NCBI GenBank assembly: GCA_009929485.1
Contig: SAAJ01000008.1
Span: 1-64,000 of the forward strand
Reading direction: 5' to 3'
From: Negativicutes bacterium
GTDB lineage: Bacteria; Bacillota; Negativicutes; Anaeromusales; Anaeromusaceae
DNA length: 64,000 nucleotides
Of the stretch, positions 8,211 through 17,214 are shown one piece after another. The translations under genes and the position numbers were made by a program. Position 1 is the stretch's first letter. Each line of letters starts with the position of its first letter. The notes beneath the pieces were generated by a model. The model saw only the letters and a list, made by a program, of their open reading frames with translations. It did no database searches and was not told where the DNA came from.

Positions 8211-10089
8211 GCTGGCGCTTTTAAATGTGCGCAACAATCTGGAAAACTATACGGTATATTTTCTTTCCATGGCTTTCAATATTACCATTTACTATCTTTT
8301 TGCGTCTTTGCGCTTTTCTCAGGCGGTTCGCATGGTCGTAGAACGCGAACAGGAATTAGAACTTTTTTTTAATCTTTCTTCTGTAGCGGTGGCTTTATTT
8401 GCTGTTTTGTCCATCTGGTTTTCGACCTCTTTCTTTTTGCGTCGTCGTCGGGGCGAATTGGCGATTTACGGTATTGTAGGCATGACGCGCCATCAAGTGG
8501 GAAAGCTGATTTTTTTTGAAACGTTTTTGGCGGGAGTGGCGGCGCTATTGATCGGTATTGTCTTTGGCGTGGTTATGGCTAAATTCTTTCAACTCTTGTT
8601 GATTTGGTTTCTTGGCTTTACAGGCGCAGTGCCTTTTGAAATTAGTTTGGCTGCTATTGGGCGGACGATAGCGATTTTTGGCGCATTGTTTATGGTTGCA
8701 GCTTTGTATGGCTATGCTTTACTGGCAAAGGTGACTCTGGGAACGATGCTGTATAAACGTAGGGAGACGCCGTCGCGGACGGAACCGTGCGGCTGCAAGG
8801 CCCTATGGATGCCACTGTTGCTGCTTTGCGGCTATGGTCTTTTGCCTTGGCAGCGGGGGCATGAGATTTGTTGGCTCCAAGTGATTTTGGCGGTGCTTTT
8901 TTTATGTCAGGGAACCTACGCGGCATTTCGTTATTTTTTGCCCTGCTTGCTGCAGCGGTTGAAGAAGCAGGACCGCTTTTTTCATCTCGTGCCGTTTTTA
9001 GCAGTGAATCAATTAAACGTATTTTTGCGCGGTCAAGTAAAACTGTTGACGCTGGTTACCCTTTTGGGTGCTGCGACCTTAACGGCTGTGGGCTTAAGTT
9101 ATCATATTTACCAGGAGTTGCTGCAGGAGCGTATGGCGCAAATGCCTTTTTCTTTTGCTTATATGAGCGACGACCTTCAGGTGGATGCCAAAGTGCGCGC
9201 TATTATCGACGGTTATCCGCAGCATTTTATTGAAAGAGAAGTCGATGTGCGGTTTCTGCTGCTGCCGTTGACAGAGAAAGATCTGCCAGGGTGGCATGAA
9301 AAAGCAGAGTTGCAGGTAGTGTCGAGGGAAGCCTTCGCCCGGGCAGCGGCGGCCAAGGGCTTGGAGGTGTCATTGCCGGCGTTGGGCCCTCAAGAGGGCA
9401 TCTATCTTTCGTATTATCGGGAGCCGGAGGAGCAGATGCCTGCCGGGAGGAATTTGGATTTGGGCAGAGCAGGCACGATTTTACTGGTGAAGCATTGGCC
9501 GTGGCCGGTATTGAATGAATCGGCGCGCGGACCGGCGTTAATCGTGTCGGATGAGACCTATGCCCAATGGAGCCCTTGGGCGCCGTCTTTACGGGGTAAG
9601 GCGTATATGGTCGATAATCTGCGGGAAAGCCGGGAACTGACAGATGACATATACCGCGTGGTGCCGGCAGAAGCGCAGTTGAGCTCTTTTTATGTCGATT
9701 TTCACCAGGCCGTAAAGCTTTGGGGCGTTTTTCTGTTTATGGGACTTTTTATCGGCACCATTGTGATTTCTTCCAGCTGCAGCATTCTTTCCTTTCAGTT
9801 TCTCAGCCAGATACAAATGAATAAGGAGTTTTATGAGCTGCTGCGGGGGCTGGGGGTAACCGCGGAAGAGGTACGTCTGATTTTGGCGGCGCAGCTCTTT
9901 CCTTGTGTGGCGTTTTCCTGGCTTTTGGCCATTTTTCATGCTTTTGTCGCCTTCTTTTTGTTCGGCAGCGTGTTTCAAGTATCAGTGCTGAGCTCCTCCC
10001 TTTTGAATATGGGGATTTATACGGTCGTGTACTGTGGGTACTATTTTCTTACCATTCATTCCTGCATCCGGGGGTTGGAAGCAGAATAA
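8197..10089 (+). CDS. ABC permease, BceB-like (FtsX fold)
   Basis: 630 residues from a GTG at 8197. The other in-frame GTG at 8188 lies within the ribosome site GGAGGTGA (8184-8191), so 8197 is the better start. There are about ten membrane helices, and a large extracytoplasmic domain spans roughly residues 305-500, the layout typical of Bce permeases where this domain senses the peptide. It overlaps the ATPase end by 14 bases. Together with the preceding three genes it should form a complete sensing and detoxification module; the specific antibiotic cannot be told from sequence. Confidence 0.9.
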   Translation: MTLFKLALLNVRNNLENYTVYFLSMAFNITIYYLFASLRFSQAVRMVVEREQELELFFNLSSVAVALFAVLSIWFSTSFFLRRRRGELAIYGIVGMTRHQVGKLIFFETFLAGVAALLIGIVFGVVMAKFFQLLLIWFLGFTGAVPFEISLAAIGRTIAIFGALFMVAALYGYALLAKVTLGTMLYKRRETPSRTEPCGCKALWMPLLLLCGYGLLPWQRGHEICWLQVILAVLFLCQGTYAAFRYFLPCLLQRLKKQDRFFHLVPFLAVNQLNVFLRGQVKLLTLVTLLGAATLTAVGLSYHIYQELLQERMAQMPFSFAYMSDDLQVDAKVRAIIDGYPQHFIEREVDVRFLLLPLTEKDLPGWHEKAELQVVSREAFARAAAAKGLEVSLPALGPQEGIYLSYYREPEEQMPAGRNLDLGRAGTILLVKHWPWPVLNESARGPALIVSDETYAQWSPWAPSLRGKAYMVDNLRESRELTDDIYRVVPAEAQLSSFYVDFHQAVKLWGVFLFMGLFIGTIVISSSCSILSFQFLSQIQMNKEFYELLRGLGVTAEEVRLILAAQLFPCVAFSWLLAIFHAFVAFFLFGSVFQVSVLSSSLLNMGIYTVVYCGYYFLTIHSCIRGLEAE

Positions 10090-10102
10090 GCTTGTGCCCG
10101 AT

Positions 10103-10143
10103 AAAAAATCGCACCGCGAAAATTTTTCGCGGTGCGATTTTTT
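10103..10143 (+). terminator. Terminator of the bce-like operon
   Basis: A perfect stem (AAAAAATCGCACCGCGAAAA and complement) with short loop and T run lies 13 bases after the permease stop. Confidence 0.92.
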
Positions 10144-10280
10144 GACGTAAGGATACTTACACTTTAAGCTATGGAACGAAAACTTAACTAAAAATTTACG
10201 GGAAGTTCACCTTTGCCGGGACCGGACCTTCTACAATAAGAATTGCAGGATCAGAATAAATAATAGCAGGTGTTGCAGGC

Positions 10281-13200
10281 ATGAATAAACTTATAGAGCC
10301 AGCGGTTCGCTGGATGAACCGCTTGAAATACGCCTATAAATTTGCCGTGATCGGCGTTTTAATCGTTTTGCAGTCAGCGGTTTTGATGTATTTGCTGGTA
10401 TCGGAGCTGAATAAAAATATTGAATTTGCCCGACAGGAACGTCTGGGCGTGCAATATGCGCAGGCGTTGGGGACTGTATTTGTGGAAGGCGCGGAATATC
10501 GTCGGCTGCATTATTTGTATATACATAATGATCCGTCTTTGCAGGGGCGGGTGTTGGCGCAGCAAAACCGTGTGGATGTGGCGCTGGAGCGGGCGGAGGA
10601 ACTGGATCAGGGAGCTGGGGCGAACCTGAATGTATCATGGAAGCTGCAAACGCTGCGTCAGGACTGGCTGGCGCGCAAGCAGAACGCCGCTTCGCTGGAA
10701 ACAGAGGCGCCGCAGGTAGCCTTTGAGCTGGATGGTCGCTGGCTGCGCAGCGTAGGGGATTTGATGCAGCAAATCGGCTATGCTTCCAATTTAGCCTTAG
10801 ATTCTGATTCCGATACGTCGTATTTGGTAGATATGGTTCTGCGGAAAATGCCGAATTTGTTGGAACGTTTGAATGCGGCGCAGACCTTGGAGGTAGAACT
10901 GTTCAGCCAGGCTCTCTCAAGAGAGAGAAAAAATCAGTTTTTGCAGTATGTAGGCTTGATCCGTTCGGATTTGGATCTGGTGGACTACAATGTCAAACAG
11001 GTATTGCGGCATAACGAGCCGGTACGCAGCCGTCTGCAGCCGGTGACAACCGCGCTGGTTGATGCGGCGCCTATTTTTGCCTGGAATTTTGAGCAGAAAA
11101 CCATTGGACAGCAAGGCCTCCCTATATCCCGGGAACTGCTGAAAGCTACAGGGACGCGAGCCGTTCAAGAAGCGATCCGGACGCAGGACGAGACCTTTCA
11201 AATGATTGACGAATTGCTGGCGTTGCGCATTGATGCCTACATAAGCTACCGTAACGCCGTTAGTGTTTTTGCCGGCGGCATTCTGCTCTTGTTGGGATAT
11301 TTATTCTGCGGCTTTGATATGTCAGTGCGCAAACGGATGTATCAGTTAAATTCGCTGATGGCCTGCGTAGCCAAAGGTGATCTGCAGGCGCGAGGGCGCA
11401 GTGATGCAAATGACGAAATGGGCGAGCTGACTTGCGAAATCAATCGCACTTTGGATTCGCTGCAAAGGATGTACGAAGAAGTGCAGCAATCTCACGCAAC
11501 GTTGGAGCGGTGGAACCTGGAGCTGGAAGGAAAGATTAAAGAGCGGACGGCGGCGCTGCAAAACTTGCTGGATTACGCCGGCCAGGGCTTTTTGTCTTTT
11601 GGCGGCGACCTGCAAATCGACAAGGAATATAGCGCCGAATGCACCGCCATCTTCCGCCGGGAGATAGCGGGAGAAAACGCCTGTGCGCTTCTTTGCCCGG
11701 AGGCGGAGGCGCAGCAAGTGTTTGTAGCTGCGGTGCTCGCGAAGATCTTGGCGGAAAACAGCGCTGCTTTGCAGGAAACGTACTTTTCCCTTTTGCCGGA
11801 AGCTATTTCTCTTGGAGCAAGGTATATCAGCGTTACATACAAGGTTATTGAAGGAGGGCAGCAAGGAGGGTCACGTAAAATCATGCTGATCCTGACCGAT
11901 CGGACGGTGCAGAAGGCCCTAGAGGAACAAATGCAGGCGGAGCGCGACGTGCTGGCGATGATTGTGCAGGTGGTGACCCATGCGGCGGATTTCTTTGCCG
12001 CGGTCAATCAATATACTCTCTTTTGTCGGGAAGGTATGGCGGAGCTGCTGCGCAGCAAAAAAGAACCGGCCGACGTATTGGCGGATTTATTTCGCGTAGT
12101 TCATACCTTCAAGGGCACTTTCGGTCAATTGCGGCTGCGTCAAACCATGGGCTTCTTGCATGAGATGGAGGATCGCTTGGCGGCGATTCGGACGCAGGAA
12201 GGGGCGGATATGGAAAAAAGCGAGCTGGAAAAGAATCTGGCTGGCTTTACGCCGGAGCGGATGCTGAGCTGGCTCCAAGAAGATGTGCGGGTATTGGAAG
12301 ATAAGCTGGGACAGGATTTTTTCCAACGGAAAAATGTTTTGGTTATTGACAATGAGAGGTTGCTGGAACTCGAAGAGAAGATGCAAGCGGCGCTGCCGCC
12401 GGAAGAATGCGGCATGCTCTTGACCGCTATTCGTCGCCTTCGCTATAAGCCGCTGCAGGAGCTGCTGCAATCCTTTCCTGAATACACATGCGGCTTGGCC
12501 GAGCGCCATGGCAAAGCGGTCCATTCTTTTACTGTCAATGGCGGGACGATGATGGTGGATCCGGCGCGGTACTATGATTTTGTAAAGTCGATGGGGCATG
12601 TTTTTCGCAATGCCGTCATGCATGGCTTGGAAACGATGGAAGAACGCTTGGAAAGCGGCAAGGATGAGCTTGGCGTTATTGCCTGCTCTGTTCGAGAGGA
12701 AGAAGGCGGGGTTTGCATTACTGTCGCCGACGATGGCCGAGGTATGGATCCCAAAGTCATTCGGGATTTGGCGTTGGAAAAAGGGCTGTGCTCCTTGGCG
12801 GACGTGCAGCGGCTGGGGCCGGAAGAGTGGCTGCGGTTTATTTTTGCTGACGGTTTTTCCGCAGCCGAAGAGGTGGATGAACTGGCTGGACGCGGCGTCG
12901 GTTTAGCGGCGGTGCGTATGGAGCTCGAAAAGCTGGGCGGGATGGTTACTGTGCGCAGTGTTTTGGGTGAAGGCACGGAGTTTTCCTTTTTCCTGCCCTA
13001 TGAAAAGGCGGAAGAAGCCGAGTCGCTTTCCATACGAGATTTGGCCAAACCGCTTCTCCAGGCGGCGGAAGGGCTGCTGCAAGAGCAATGCGGCCTAGAG
13101 GTAACGCGCATTCATTATTTGGACAGTGCGTCCGAAGGAAATCTGCAGCTGCGCAAAGTGTCCTCCTTTTTGAATGTCAAAGGCGGTCTTGCGGGCAAGA

Positions 13201-13478
13201 TCCTGCTGAGCGCCGACGAAAAGATTGTGCAGGCTGGAATAAAAGCGAGAGTTAGGACGGCGGCGGAAGACAAGCTGGAGAATGTGCTCTCGCAGTATGC
13301 CCAACAGCTTTTTCGCCAAGCCCTAGAAGCCTGGCCGCAAGGTCCGGCCGAAGTGACTGTAGAGCCTTTGCTCAGCCTGTTGGCAGAGGACGCTTCCGCC
13401 AAGTATTCGCACTCGCAGACATCTACGTGGGTGCTGGAAACACCGGCGGGCAGTCTGTCCCTAAGTTTGATTTACTAG
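10281..13478 (+). CDS. CheA-like membrane histidine kinase with Hpt and CheX-like tail
   Basis: 1065 residues. TM1 is at ~20-42, a periplasmic helical domain at ~43-325, TM2 at ~326-346 and HAMP at ~345-400. A coiled coil and a PAS-like segment (~430-560) follow. An Hpt domain has the phospho-acceptor His near 608 in V-H-T-F-K-G. A CheA-type ATPase spans ~750-930, with H-V-F-R-N-A-V-M-H-G-L-E and G-R-G-V-G-L-A-A-V. The last ~135 residues resemble a CheX/CheC-type phosphatase fold (G-G-L-A-G-K-I-L-L, then a helix with L-E-N-V-L-S). No CheW-like domain is present, so it is not a chemoreceptor-array kinase. CheY and a CheX-like protein follow. Confidence 0.8.
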   Translation: MNKLIEPAVRWMNRLKYAYKFAVIGVLIVLQSAVLMYLLVSELNKNIEFARQERLGVQYAQALGTVFVEGAEYRRLHYLYIHNDPSLQGRVLAQQNRVDVALERAEELDQGAGANLNVSWKLQTLRQDWLARKQNAASLETEAPQVAFELDGRWLRSVGDLMQQIGYASNLALDSDSDTSYLVDMVLRKMPNLLERLNAAQTLEVELFSQALSRERKNQFLQYVGLIRSDLDLVDYNVKQVLRHNEPVRSRLQPVTTALVDAAPIFAWNFEQKTIGQQGLPISRELLKATGTRAVQEAIRTQDETFQMIDELLALRIDAYISYRNAVSVFAGGILLLLGYLFCGFDMSVRKRMYQLNSLMACVAKGDLQARGRSDANDEMGELTCEINRTLDSLQRMYEEVQQSHATLERWNLELEGKIKERTAALQNLLDYAGQGFLSFGGDLQIDKEYSAECTAIFRREIAGENACALLCPEAEAQQVFVAAVLAKILAENSAALQETYFSLLPEAISLGARYISVTYKVIEGGQQGGSRKIMLILTDRTVQKALEEQMQAERDVLAMIVQVVTHAADFFAAVNQYTLFCREGMAELLRSKKEPADVLADLFRVVHTFKGTFGQLRLRQTMGFLHEMEDRLAAIRTQEGADMEKSELEKNLAGFTPERMLSWLQEDVRVLEDKLGQDFFQRKNVLVIDNERLLELEEKMQAALPPEECGMLLTAIRRLRYKPLQELLQSFPEYTCGLAERHGKAVHSFTVNGGTMMVDPARYYDFVKSMGHVFRNAVMHGLETMEERLESGKDELGVIACSVREEEGGVCITVADDGRGMDPKVIRDLALEKGLCSLADVQRLGPEEWLRFIFADGFSAAEEVDELAGRGVGLAAVRMELEKLGGMVTVRSVLGEGTEFSFFLPYEKAEEAESLSIRDLAKPLLQAAEGLLQEQCGLEVTRIHYLDSASEGNLQLRKVSSFLNVKGGLAGKILLSADEKIVQAGIKARVRTAAEDKLENVLSQYAQQLFRQALEAWPQGPAEVTVEPLLSLLAEDASAKYSHSQTSTWVLETPAGSLSLSLIY

Positions 13479-13522
13479 TAAGACTGCATTTTAAAGAGAC
13501 AATAAGTGCACAGGGAGCTGCT

Positions 13523-13675
13523 GATTTAATGAGCGCTCTTTCAAAGTGAAAGCTTTTTCTGTCAGGCGAGGAAGAAAAAGCAGGCATAGCGGCGCTCTGC
13601 CGAGGCTTTCTGACGACGCCTGACGGGAAAAGAACCGCTTTGAAGGAGATGCGAGTAAATTTGCGGTTCCCTTAA
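13523..13675 (+). repeat. Family B repeat
   Basis: Same element as at 60806 and 1280 (minus), with GCATAGCGGCGCTCTGCCGAG in the core. It fills the gap between the kinase and cheY. The peptide frame seen in other copies is interrupted here by one TGA near its start but retains the core AGIAALCRGFLT. Confidence 0.75.
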
Positions 13676-13695
13676 AGAAGGGAAGGAAGAAGCAC

Positions 13696-14082
13696 ATGGC
13701 CAGAGTGATGATTGTGGACGACGCCCTGATGATGCGTAAAACCTTACGGAGGATGTTGGAGAAGATTGACTGTGAAATCGTAGAGGAGGCCGCCAGCGGC
13801 GAGCAAGCGTTGGTAAAGTATGCGCAATGTTGTCCGGATTTGGTGACCATGGACTTGACCATGCCGGGTATGGGAGGCTTGGAAGCCATTCGGCAGCTAA
13901 AAGCGCAGGAGCCGGCGGCTAATATTCTCGTCATCAGCGCGCTGGGGCAAAAGCATGCGGTGTTTGAAGCATTGCAGCTGGGAGCAAAAAACTATATCGT
14001 CAAACCGATCAATGAAGAAAACCTGCAGTCGGTGGTGCGCCTGCTGTTAAGTGAAACTACAAAAGAGGCGGCTCATGGCTAG
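13696..14082 (+). CDS. CheY-like single-domain response regulator
   Basis: 128 residues, a receiver domain only. Acidic pair D-D at ~9-10, phospho-acceptor D53 in T-M-D-L-T-M-P-G, conserved Ser in V-I-S-A and Lys in I-V-K-P-I. There is no output domain, so it acts by protein contact. It sits between the CheA-like kinase and a CheX-like protein, so a kinase-CheY-phosphatase circuit is likely. The ribosome site is AAGGAAG. Confidence 0.9.
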   Translation: MARVMIVDDALMMRKTLRRMLEKIDCEIVEEAASGEQALVKYAQCCPDLVTMDLTMPGMGGLEAIRQLKAQEPAANILVISALGQKHAVFEALQLGAKNYIVKPINEENLQSVVRLLLSETTKEAAHG

Positions 14083-14133
14083 AAAAGGATTTCTAGGCCA
14101 AGCAAAGACTTGCAGTCCTGGCGAGGAGAGAGT

Positions 14134-15006
14134 ATGTTAAATCAATTTTTTGGGCATTATTTGTTAAATAGGGGCTTGCTGGCGTCGGAAGAGCTTTGTA
14201 ACGCCATCCGCCAGGAAAAGCAGGTCAAAGTTAAATTGGGAACCCTCGCGGTCAATCAGGGGTTGATGACGGCGGCGCAGGTGGAAGAGGTGCATGCTCT
14301 GCAACAGCGCTGCGATCAGCTATTTGGCAAGCTGGCGGTAGAGATGGGGTACTTAAACCAGGAGGAGGTGGAGCAGCTTTTGGCGCAACAGCAAGAAGAG
14401 CCGCTGGCGTTGCTGCAGGCTATTTCCGATCAAGGGTATCTGCCATTAGCAAAGCTAGAGCAGGCGTTGCGGGAATTTCGCAGCGAATACGGCATGGAAC
14501 CCGGCTATGACGCGACGCTGCCGTATCCGCTGCATTTGTTGTTTCCTTTTTTAGTGGAAGAAGATGCAGCTATCTATTTAGAAGCCTATGTGGGGCTGCT
14601 GCTGCGTAATATGGAGCGGTTTTTAGATGTGCCGTCGTATTTGCCTTGTGAAGAAGAAACGAAACTGTCGGTCAACAGCGCCGGGTATGTGGTTACGCAA
14701 AAAATTTATGGAGATAAAAGCTTTTTTACCGGCCTGAGGCTGAGGGAAAAAGCCTTGCTGGAGTTGGCCAGCCGTTTTTACGGCGAGCAACTGAACAAAG
14801 TAGACGAATTGGCGCTGGATTGTGTCGGAGAGTTTTTAAATGTACATAACGGTGTTTTCTGCGGACTTCTTTCCGGCAAAGGCGTCTGGGCGGACCTGGA
14901 GGCGCAGCAGGCTAACCCCTTTGGCTGTGAATTGCAAAGCCGTATTTATCGTTTGGACATTGGCACCTCCTTTGGACCGTTGGAAATGTTGTTTGCCGTA
15001 CAATAA
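14134..15006 (+). CDS. CheX-like phosphatase with N-terminal MshEN-like repeats
   Basis: 290 residues from the ATG at 14134 (GAGGAGAGA in front; an in-frame ATG at 14110 has none). The N-terminal ~115 residues contain tandem helical units of the type L-L-x-x-G-L-L-x-x-E-E-L-x-x-A-I-x-x-Q, like the N-terminal region of type II secretion/pilus ATPases (MshEN) that can bind c-di-GMP. Residues ~165-290 resemble CheX/CheC: D-C-V-G-E-F-L-N-V-H-N-G carries the E-x-x-N phosphatase motif. It likely dephosphorylates the adjacent CheY, perhaps tuned by c-di-GMP (inference). Confidence 0.65.
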   Translation: MLNQFFGHYLLNRGLLASEELCNAIRQEKQVKVKLGTLAVNQGLMTAAQVEEVHALQQRCDQLFGKLAVEMGYLNQEEVEQLLAQQQEEPLALLQAISDQGYLPLAKLEQALREFRSEYGMEPGYDATLPYPLHLLFPFLVEEDAAIYLEAYVGLLLRNMERFLDVPSYLPCEEETKLSVNSAGYVVTQKIYGDKSFFTGLRLREKALLELASRFYGEQLNKVDELALDCVGEFLNVHNGVFCGLLSGKGVWADLEAQQANPFGCELQSRIYRLDIGTSFGPLEMLFAVQ

Positions 15007-15038
15007 CTTAGTGATAGTTTCTGATATAAAAACAAATG

Positions 15039-15082
15039 AAAACCGGCATTCTTGGTTCCTTGTGACAAGAATGCCGGTTTTA
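15039..15082 (+). terminator. Terminator after the CheX-like gene
   Basis: A 15-base stem (AAAACCGGCATTCTTG and complement) ends in a TTTTATTTG stretch. Confidence 0.88.
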
Positions 15083-15207
15083 TTTGTTGGCAGACAGGAT
15101 TTAGCGCCTAAAGCGAGAAAGAACATAGAAGCAGTAAAATGTAAATAAAATACAAAGCTATTTACTGAATTGAGATGTGTCCAAAATTAACAAGAGGAGA
15201 GAATTAA

Positions 15208-15831
15208 ATGAAAAAAGTGTGCCTTATGTTTGTATTGATGATGATTTTGGGAATGGGAACGGTCTGGGCGTCAGAAGACGCAGGTAAAGCGATACAAGAG
15301 CAAAACAGCAAGCTGCCGCGGGTGGCTTTTCTCTATGTAAATAATGCTAAAACTGATTATGATGCCGAAATTGACGCGAAAATCCTGGAACATATGAAAA
15401 AAGTAGCCGCAGGCCGCTGGACTCTGGTGGCTGGCGATGCGTATAAGGACAAGCTGGCGTCCATGGGCATCCAAAGCGTTACCATGGCGGAGCGGGCGGA
15501 TATTTTGGCGGTAGCCAAAGATTCCGACGCCGATGCCTTGTTGGTAGTGGAAATAGAGCCGTTTACGGTTCGTGATGTGATGACCTTCTTTACGGTGGGC
15601 AAGAAAGTGACTGCTTCCATTCCGGTAAAGGCCATTGACAGGCATACAGGGCTATACTTATATAATGGCAAATTTGTTGAAATGGGGCAGGACAATACCA
15701 TGATCGGAGCCCTTGGCAACAAGTCGGTCAGCATGAAGGCGTTGGATCAGTTTTTTAGCAAGTTTGATGCCGTGGTACCGGAGAAATTTGCTAATGTGAA
15801 ACGACTGGGCACGCCTGTGGAAAACAAATAG
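15208..15831 (+). CDS. Exported protein of unknown function
   Basis: 207 residues. A signal peptide (M-K-K-V-C-L then a Met/Leu-rich core, cleavage probably after V-W-A near residue 21). The mature part alternates strands and helices (V-A-F-L-Y-V-N-N; D-A-D-A-L-L-V-V-E-I), a plan seen in small periplasmic nucleotide-binding-like proteins of unknown role. GAGGAGAG precedes the ATG. It has its own terminator, so it is probably a single gene. Confidence 0.65.
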   Translation: MKKVCLMFVLMMILGMGTVWASEDAGKAIQEQNSKLPRVAFLYVNNAKTDYDAEIDAKILEHMKKVAAGRWTLVAGDAYKDKLASMGIQSVTMAERADILAVAKDSDADALLVVEIEPFTVRDVMTFFTVGKKVTASIPVKAIDRHTGLYLYNGKFVEMGQDNTMIGALGNKSVSMKALDQFFSKFDAVVPEKFANVKRLGTPVENK

Positions 15832-15855
15832 ACAAGATTAACCGAAAAAAGAAGA

Positions 15856-15889
15856 AAACCAGGCGTTTTTTTAAGACGTCTGGTTTTTT
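15856..15889 (+). terminator. Terminator after the exported protein gene
   Basis: ACCAGGCG pairs with CGTCTGGT (one G-U), ending in TTTTTTCTTT. Confidence 0.8.
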
Positions 15890-15904
15890 CTTTACTATAC
15901 CAGA

Positions 15905-15976
15905 ATTCATAAGTTTTTACGGCTGAAAATCTAGGGTTATCAAGGGCAGGGAGCTTCTGTATAAACGGCGGCATAT
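15905..15976 (+). repeat. Family C repeat, left portion
   Basis: The stretch CATAAGTTTTTACGGCTG, continuing into TTATCAAGGGCAGGGAGC and ACGGCGGC, recurs at 29369 and 38397. Only the left part of the composite is present here. Confidence 0.75.
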
Positions 15977-16081
15977 TATGGTGCCAATACAGCCTTCCGG
16001 AAGTGTATTATTTTCAAGAGGCAGGATTTGGAAAGTGCAAAAAGAATACTTAACTCAATAGAATTCATTGGAGGGGTAGCT

Positions 16082-17200
16082 ATGCGTATTCGCGCGAAGC
16101 TGACAATTTTATTTGCCGGGTTAACGGGAATATTGCTGGTAGTGGCTGCTTTTTTCGGATACTATCTTGTGCAGCGGGAGCTGACGGAGAAGATTGAACG
16201 GGAACTTTCAAGCGCCGTGATTATGCATGCAAACGACTTGAACAATAATCTTTTGAGCAAGAAAAAGTTGCTGGAAATCAGTTGGTACAATTTGGAGTTT
16301 GAGGCGCAGTACGGTAAGATTACGCCGGCGATGCTGTCCGGCTACAAGCAGGTAGATCCGGAATTGACCGATATGTATTTCGCTTTTGTAAGCGGCGAAT
16401 TTATTGATGGCAGCGGCTGGACGCCTCCTGCAGGCTATGATCCCAGACAGCGGCCATGGTATAGACAAGCAATGGAGGCTGGACGCATTACGGTGACGCC
16501 TCCTTATTTTGAGTTTGTAACGCAGCAGATGGCGCTGGCCATTGCGATGCCGGTACGCAATGCGCAAGGACAGATATATGGTGTTGCCTCTGCGGATGTA
16601 CTGCTGAAGACGCTGGTGGAGAAACTAACTTGGGCGGCTGCGTATGATGGCGGTTATGCGTATCTTCTTGATCGGAACGGAACGATTCTGCTGCATCCCG
16701 AAGAAGCCCTGCTGGGCGTTAATGTTGTTCAATCTCCTGACTATCAGAATGATTTAAAAGAGGTCATTCAACGGATGCAGCGGGAGGAGCAGGGGTGGGG
16801 ACGCTATTTTTACAAGGAGCATCAACGGCTTGTGTATTTTAAGCAAGTGCCGGAGGTGCAATGGACGCTGGTCATGTCGGTGCCGGAGGATGTGGCGTAT
16901 GCGCCGCTGCGGCAATGGGCGCTTTTGTTTTTGGGAATTCTTTTTGCGGCGACCGGTTTGATGGCGGGGGTGTCGTTTTGGGTGGCTAAGCGAATTAGCC
17001 GTCCGCTTGATGAGCTGGTAGCGCAAGTCAAACGTATTGGAGAAGGGGAAGCCGTGGAAGAGGTCCAGGCTTCCGGCTATTATGAACTGGATGATTTAGC
17101 GGTTGCCTTCAACCGTATGGCCGAAGGGCTGCAGGAGTCGTTTGCGGAACTTTCCCGCCAAGGGGAGGAAAATGCGGCGCAGCTGCGTTCCTTCCAATAG
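16082..17200 (+). CDS. dCache-HAMP sensor, apparently truncated
   Basis: 372 residues from the ATG at 16082 (GGAGGGG in front). TM1 ~7-29; periplasmic dCache domain ~30-285 with the W-x-P-P-x-G-Y-D-P-R-x-R-P-W-Y signature of ligand-binding Cache domains; TM2 ~285-305; HAMP ~305-360. It ends with only ~15 residues after HAMP, with no output domain. The next gene, 14 bases on in another frame, starts inside a GAF-like strand and carries GGDEF-EAL. The two most likely derive from one receptor broken by a deletion in GAF. A paralogous dCache protein is at 58166. Confidence 0.75.
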   Translation: MRIRAKLTILFAGLTGILLVVAAFFGYYLVQRELTEKIERELSSAVIMHANDLNNNLLSKKKLLEISWYNLEFEAQYGKITPAMLSGYKQVDPELTDMYFAFVSGEFIDGSGWTPPAGYDPRQRPWYRQAMEAGRITVTPPYFEFVTQQMALAIAMPVRNAQGQIYGVASADVLLKTLVEKLTWAAAYDGGYAYLLDRNGTILLHPEEALLGVNVVQSPDYQNDLKEVIQRMQREEQGWGRYFYKEHQRLVYFKQVPEVQWTLVMSVPEDVAYAPLRQWALLFLGILFAATGLMAGVSFWVAKRISRPLDELVAQVKRIGEGEAVEEVQASGYYELDDLAVAFNRMAEGLQESFAELSRQGEENAAQLRSFQ

Positions 17201-17214
17201 GCAGCTGTTTAGGA

